Assembly (NCBI GenBank): GCA_035304345.1
Contig: DATGQE010000066.1
Coordinates: 62,001 to 126,000 of the forward strand
Source of the DNA: IDS-8 sp035304345
GTDB taxonomy: Bacteria > Pseudomonadota > Gammaproteobacteria > Steroidobacterales > Woeseiaceae
Direction: 5' to 3'
Length of the DNA stretch: 64,000 bases
In this document: positions 63,193 through 64,000 of the stretch, piece after piece
Layout of the letters: each line of letters begins with the position of its first letter
How positions within the stretch are numbered: the first letter of the stretch is position 1
The notes under the pieces: generated by a model
The model's input: the letters and a program-made list of their open reading frames with translations, nothing else
The model's database searches: none
Told to the model about the DNA's origin: nothing
Made by a program: the position numbers and the translations under genes

Positions 63193-63201
63193 ACGATAGC
63201 A
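63193..63201 (-). promoter_or_regulatory. Extended -10 promoter for the DUF2799 gene
   Basis: Minus-strand TGC-TATCGT gives a predicted start near 63186. The nearer CRP-like site (centre 63227.5) then lies about 41.5 bases upstream, the class II activator position. Confidence 0.5.
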
Positions 63202-63219
63202 GTGCCTCGCGTCGCCCAT

Positions 63220-63235
63220 TGTGCCGCCTTTCACA
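63220..63235. promoter_or_regulatory. CRP-like site 1 (TGTGC-N6-TCACA)
   Basis: TGTGC CGCCTT TCACA matches the CRP/Vfr/Clp consensus TGTGA-N6-TCACA with one mismatch and is flanked by symmetric CAT/ATG. Confidence 0.6.
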
Positions 63236-63263
63236 ATGCCGCGCAGGGGCGCGGCCGCCCGCC

Positions 63264-63279
63264 TGTGAACCTCGTCACA
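63264..63279. promoter_or_regulatory. CRP-like site 2 (TGTGA-N6-TCACA)
   Basis: TGTGA ACCTCG TCACA is an exact match to the core CRP consensus, 44 bases centre to centre from site 1. It lies about 41.5 bases upstream of a possible plus-strand start at 63313 (-10 TACCCT at 63301-63306). Confidence 0.7.
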
Positions 63280-63340
63280 GGCCGCTTGCGGCGGAACGGC
63301 TACCCTGCCTCGAGGACATCCCCGTCGCACGGACTGCCCG

Positions 63341-64000
63341 ATGACGCTCGAGGCCATCAGCGGCGCCGCCGCCGTCGCGCTCGCGGTGGCCGCCGCTTTC
63401 CTGCTGCTCAGCCTGCCGGCCCACTGGTTGCTCCGGTCCCGCCGGCCGTCGTCGCGCTTTGCCGCGGCCATCATGCCCGAGCCCGCGCAGCGCTTCCGCG
63501 ACGCGCTCGCCGCCCTGCACCGGCGCCAACGGCTCATCGCGGGGGGAGCGCTCGCGTTCGCCGCGGCGTTCGCCGCGGGCATGCTGCTCATGCCGCGGGT
63601 GCGTCCCGACATCCTGCCGGCGTGGCTCGGCATCGTGCTCGCGGGCCTCGCCGCGGCCGCCGTGGCGGCCGCGCTCGTGTTCCTCGTGCGCGGCGCCGTC
63701 GCGATGCACGGGCTCCGTTTCGTCCGCGACGCGGGCATCGCCGTCGGGCAGGGCCTGCTCAAGCTGACGGGCGAGCGGAACCGGGTCTTTCACGAGGTGC
63801 CGTGCGGCAACTGGGTGCTCGACAACCTCGTGGTCGGCCTGCACGGGATTTACGCCGTGTTCGTCGTGGCGCGCCGCCCGGGACGCCACAACCGGCTGCG
63901 GCTGCAAGGCGACCAGCTCCTGTTCGCGCCGGGCCGGCACCGGCTGCCGCTCGCGCCCTACTTCGAACGCTGCGAGCTCCTCGCGCGGGAGCTCGGCAAA
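63341..64000 (+). CDS. NERD-domain membrane protein, N-terminal part
   Basis: 220 residues seen; the gene runs off the right edge with no stop. Two or three N-terminal TM segments (AAVALAVAAAFLLLSLPAHWLL; LIAGGALAFAAAFAAGMLL; LGIVLAGLAAAAVAAALVFL) are followed by the start of a nuclease-related (NERD) domain: VFHEVPCGNWVLDNLVVGLHGIYAVFVV, where the conserved Asp and following strand are visible. NERD proteins resemble restriction-endonuclease-fold nucleases; function unknown. The C-terminal catalytic residues are outside the window. ATG 63341 has only a weak upstream ribosome site. Confidence 0.8.
   Translation, partial: MTLEAISGAAAVALAVAAAFLLLSLPAHWLLRSRRPSSRFAAAIMPEPAQRFRDALAALHRRQRLIAGGALAFAAAFAAGMLLMPRVRPDILPAWLGIVLAGLAAAAVAAALVFLVRGAVAMHGLRFVRDAGIAVGQGLLKLTGERNRVFHEVPCGNWVLDNLVVGLHGIYAVFVVARRPGRHNRLRLQGDQLLFAPGRHRLPLAPYFERCELLARELGK

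Overview
The window is GC-rich, densely packed bacterial chromosome of gammaproteobacterial type. The evidence is conserved gene order: gcvR-bcp next to dapA with a small lipoprotein at the bamC position, bepA beside mlaA, mlaFEDCB, rpsP-rimM-trmD-rplS with ffh, ypjD and a corB-type gene next door, rpsF-rpsR-DUF2232-rplI-dnaB-alr close to radA, rlmB-rnr, and opgGH. Cell-envelope genes indicate a Gram-negative. TRAP transporter genes, a complete SUF operon with sufU and sufT, kbl-tdh and a eukaryotic-type class I aldolase suggest a free-living aerobe on the Xanthomonadales/Chromatiales side of the class. I cannot name a genus. I see no insertion sequence, prophage, integron or CRISPR array; the two tRNA genes are not flanked by integrase genes.

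Layout. 1-1167: end of a methionine/kynurenine-type aminotransferase and its omega-amidase. 1257-2120: a secreted beta-barrel-like protein on the minus strand. 2279-9932: six closely packed plus-strand genes, opgG, opgH, an ASST-like arylsulfotransferase, two small membrane proteins and a PAPS-type sulfotransferase. This could be a route to sulfated periplasmic glucan or another sulfated envelope product. 10044-11669: a small unknown protein, a Gdx guanidinium exporter, tRNA-Ser(GGA) and a short BamC-like lipoprotein. 11666-16170: dapA, gcvR, bcp, bepA, mlaA. 16201-19363: the MlaFEDCB phospholipid transport operon. 19430-20449: class I fructose-bisphosphate aldolase. 20668-26998: a SUF Fe-S operon (Rrf2 regulator, sufB, C, D, S, U, T) with a clear promoter and overlapping operator. 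27084-34617: sixA-like phosphatase, then amino-acid catabolism (sdaA and putA on minus, kbl-tdh on plus).

34675-42307 is one tightly spaced minus-strand run. It starts with rpsP-rimM-trmD-rplS and continues into a TatT-type lipoprotein, dctP, dctQ, dctM and sppA. 42461-48506: ffh, a cyclic-nucleotide-PDE-like metallo-beta-lactamase protein, ypjD, a CBS-domain CorB-type protein and radA. 48686-52581: a CHASE2-Ser/Thr kinase, a PP2C phosphatase and an FHA protein, forming a eukaryote-like phospho-signalling module. 52578-57276: alr, dnaB, rplI, DUF2232, rpsR, rpsF read from one promoter at about 57354-57382. 57400-60404: rlmB and rnr. Then tRNA-Leu(CAG) with a good promoter, corA, a TerC-family protein, a DUF2799 lipoprotein and, divergently, the start of a NERD-domain protein that runs off the window. 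Two CRP-like sites lie between the last two genes, each about -41 from a candidate start site of one divergent gene.

Start codons were chosen by Shine-Dalgarno match, overlap with the upstream gene and remembered family N-termini. No database search was possible, so distant assignments (Oxa1/DUF106-like protein, BamC remnant, CHASE2) rest on pattern recognition.
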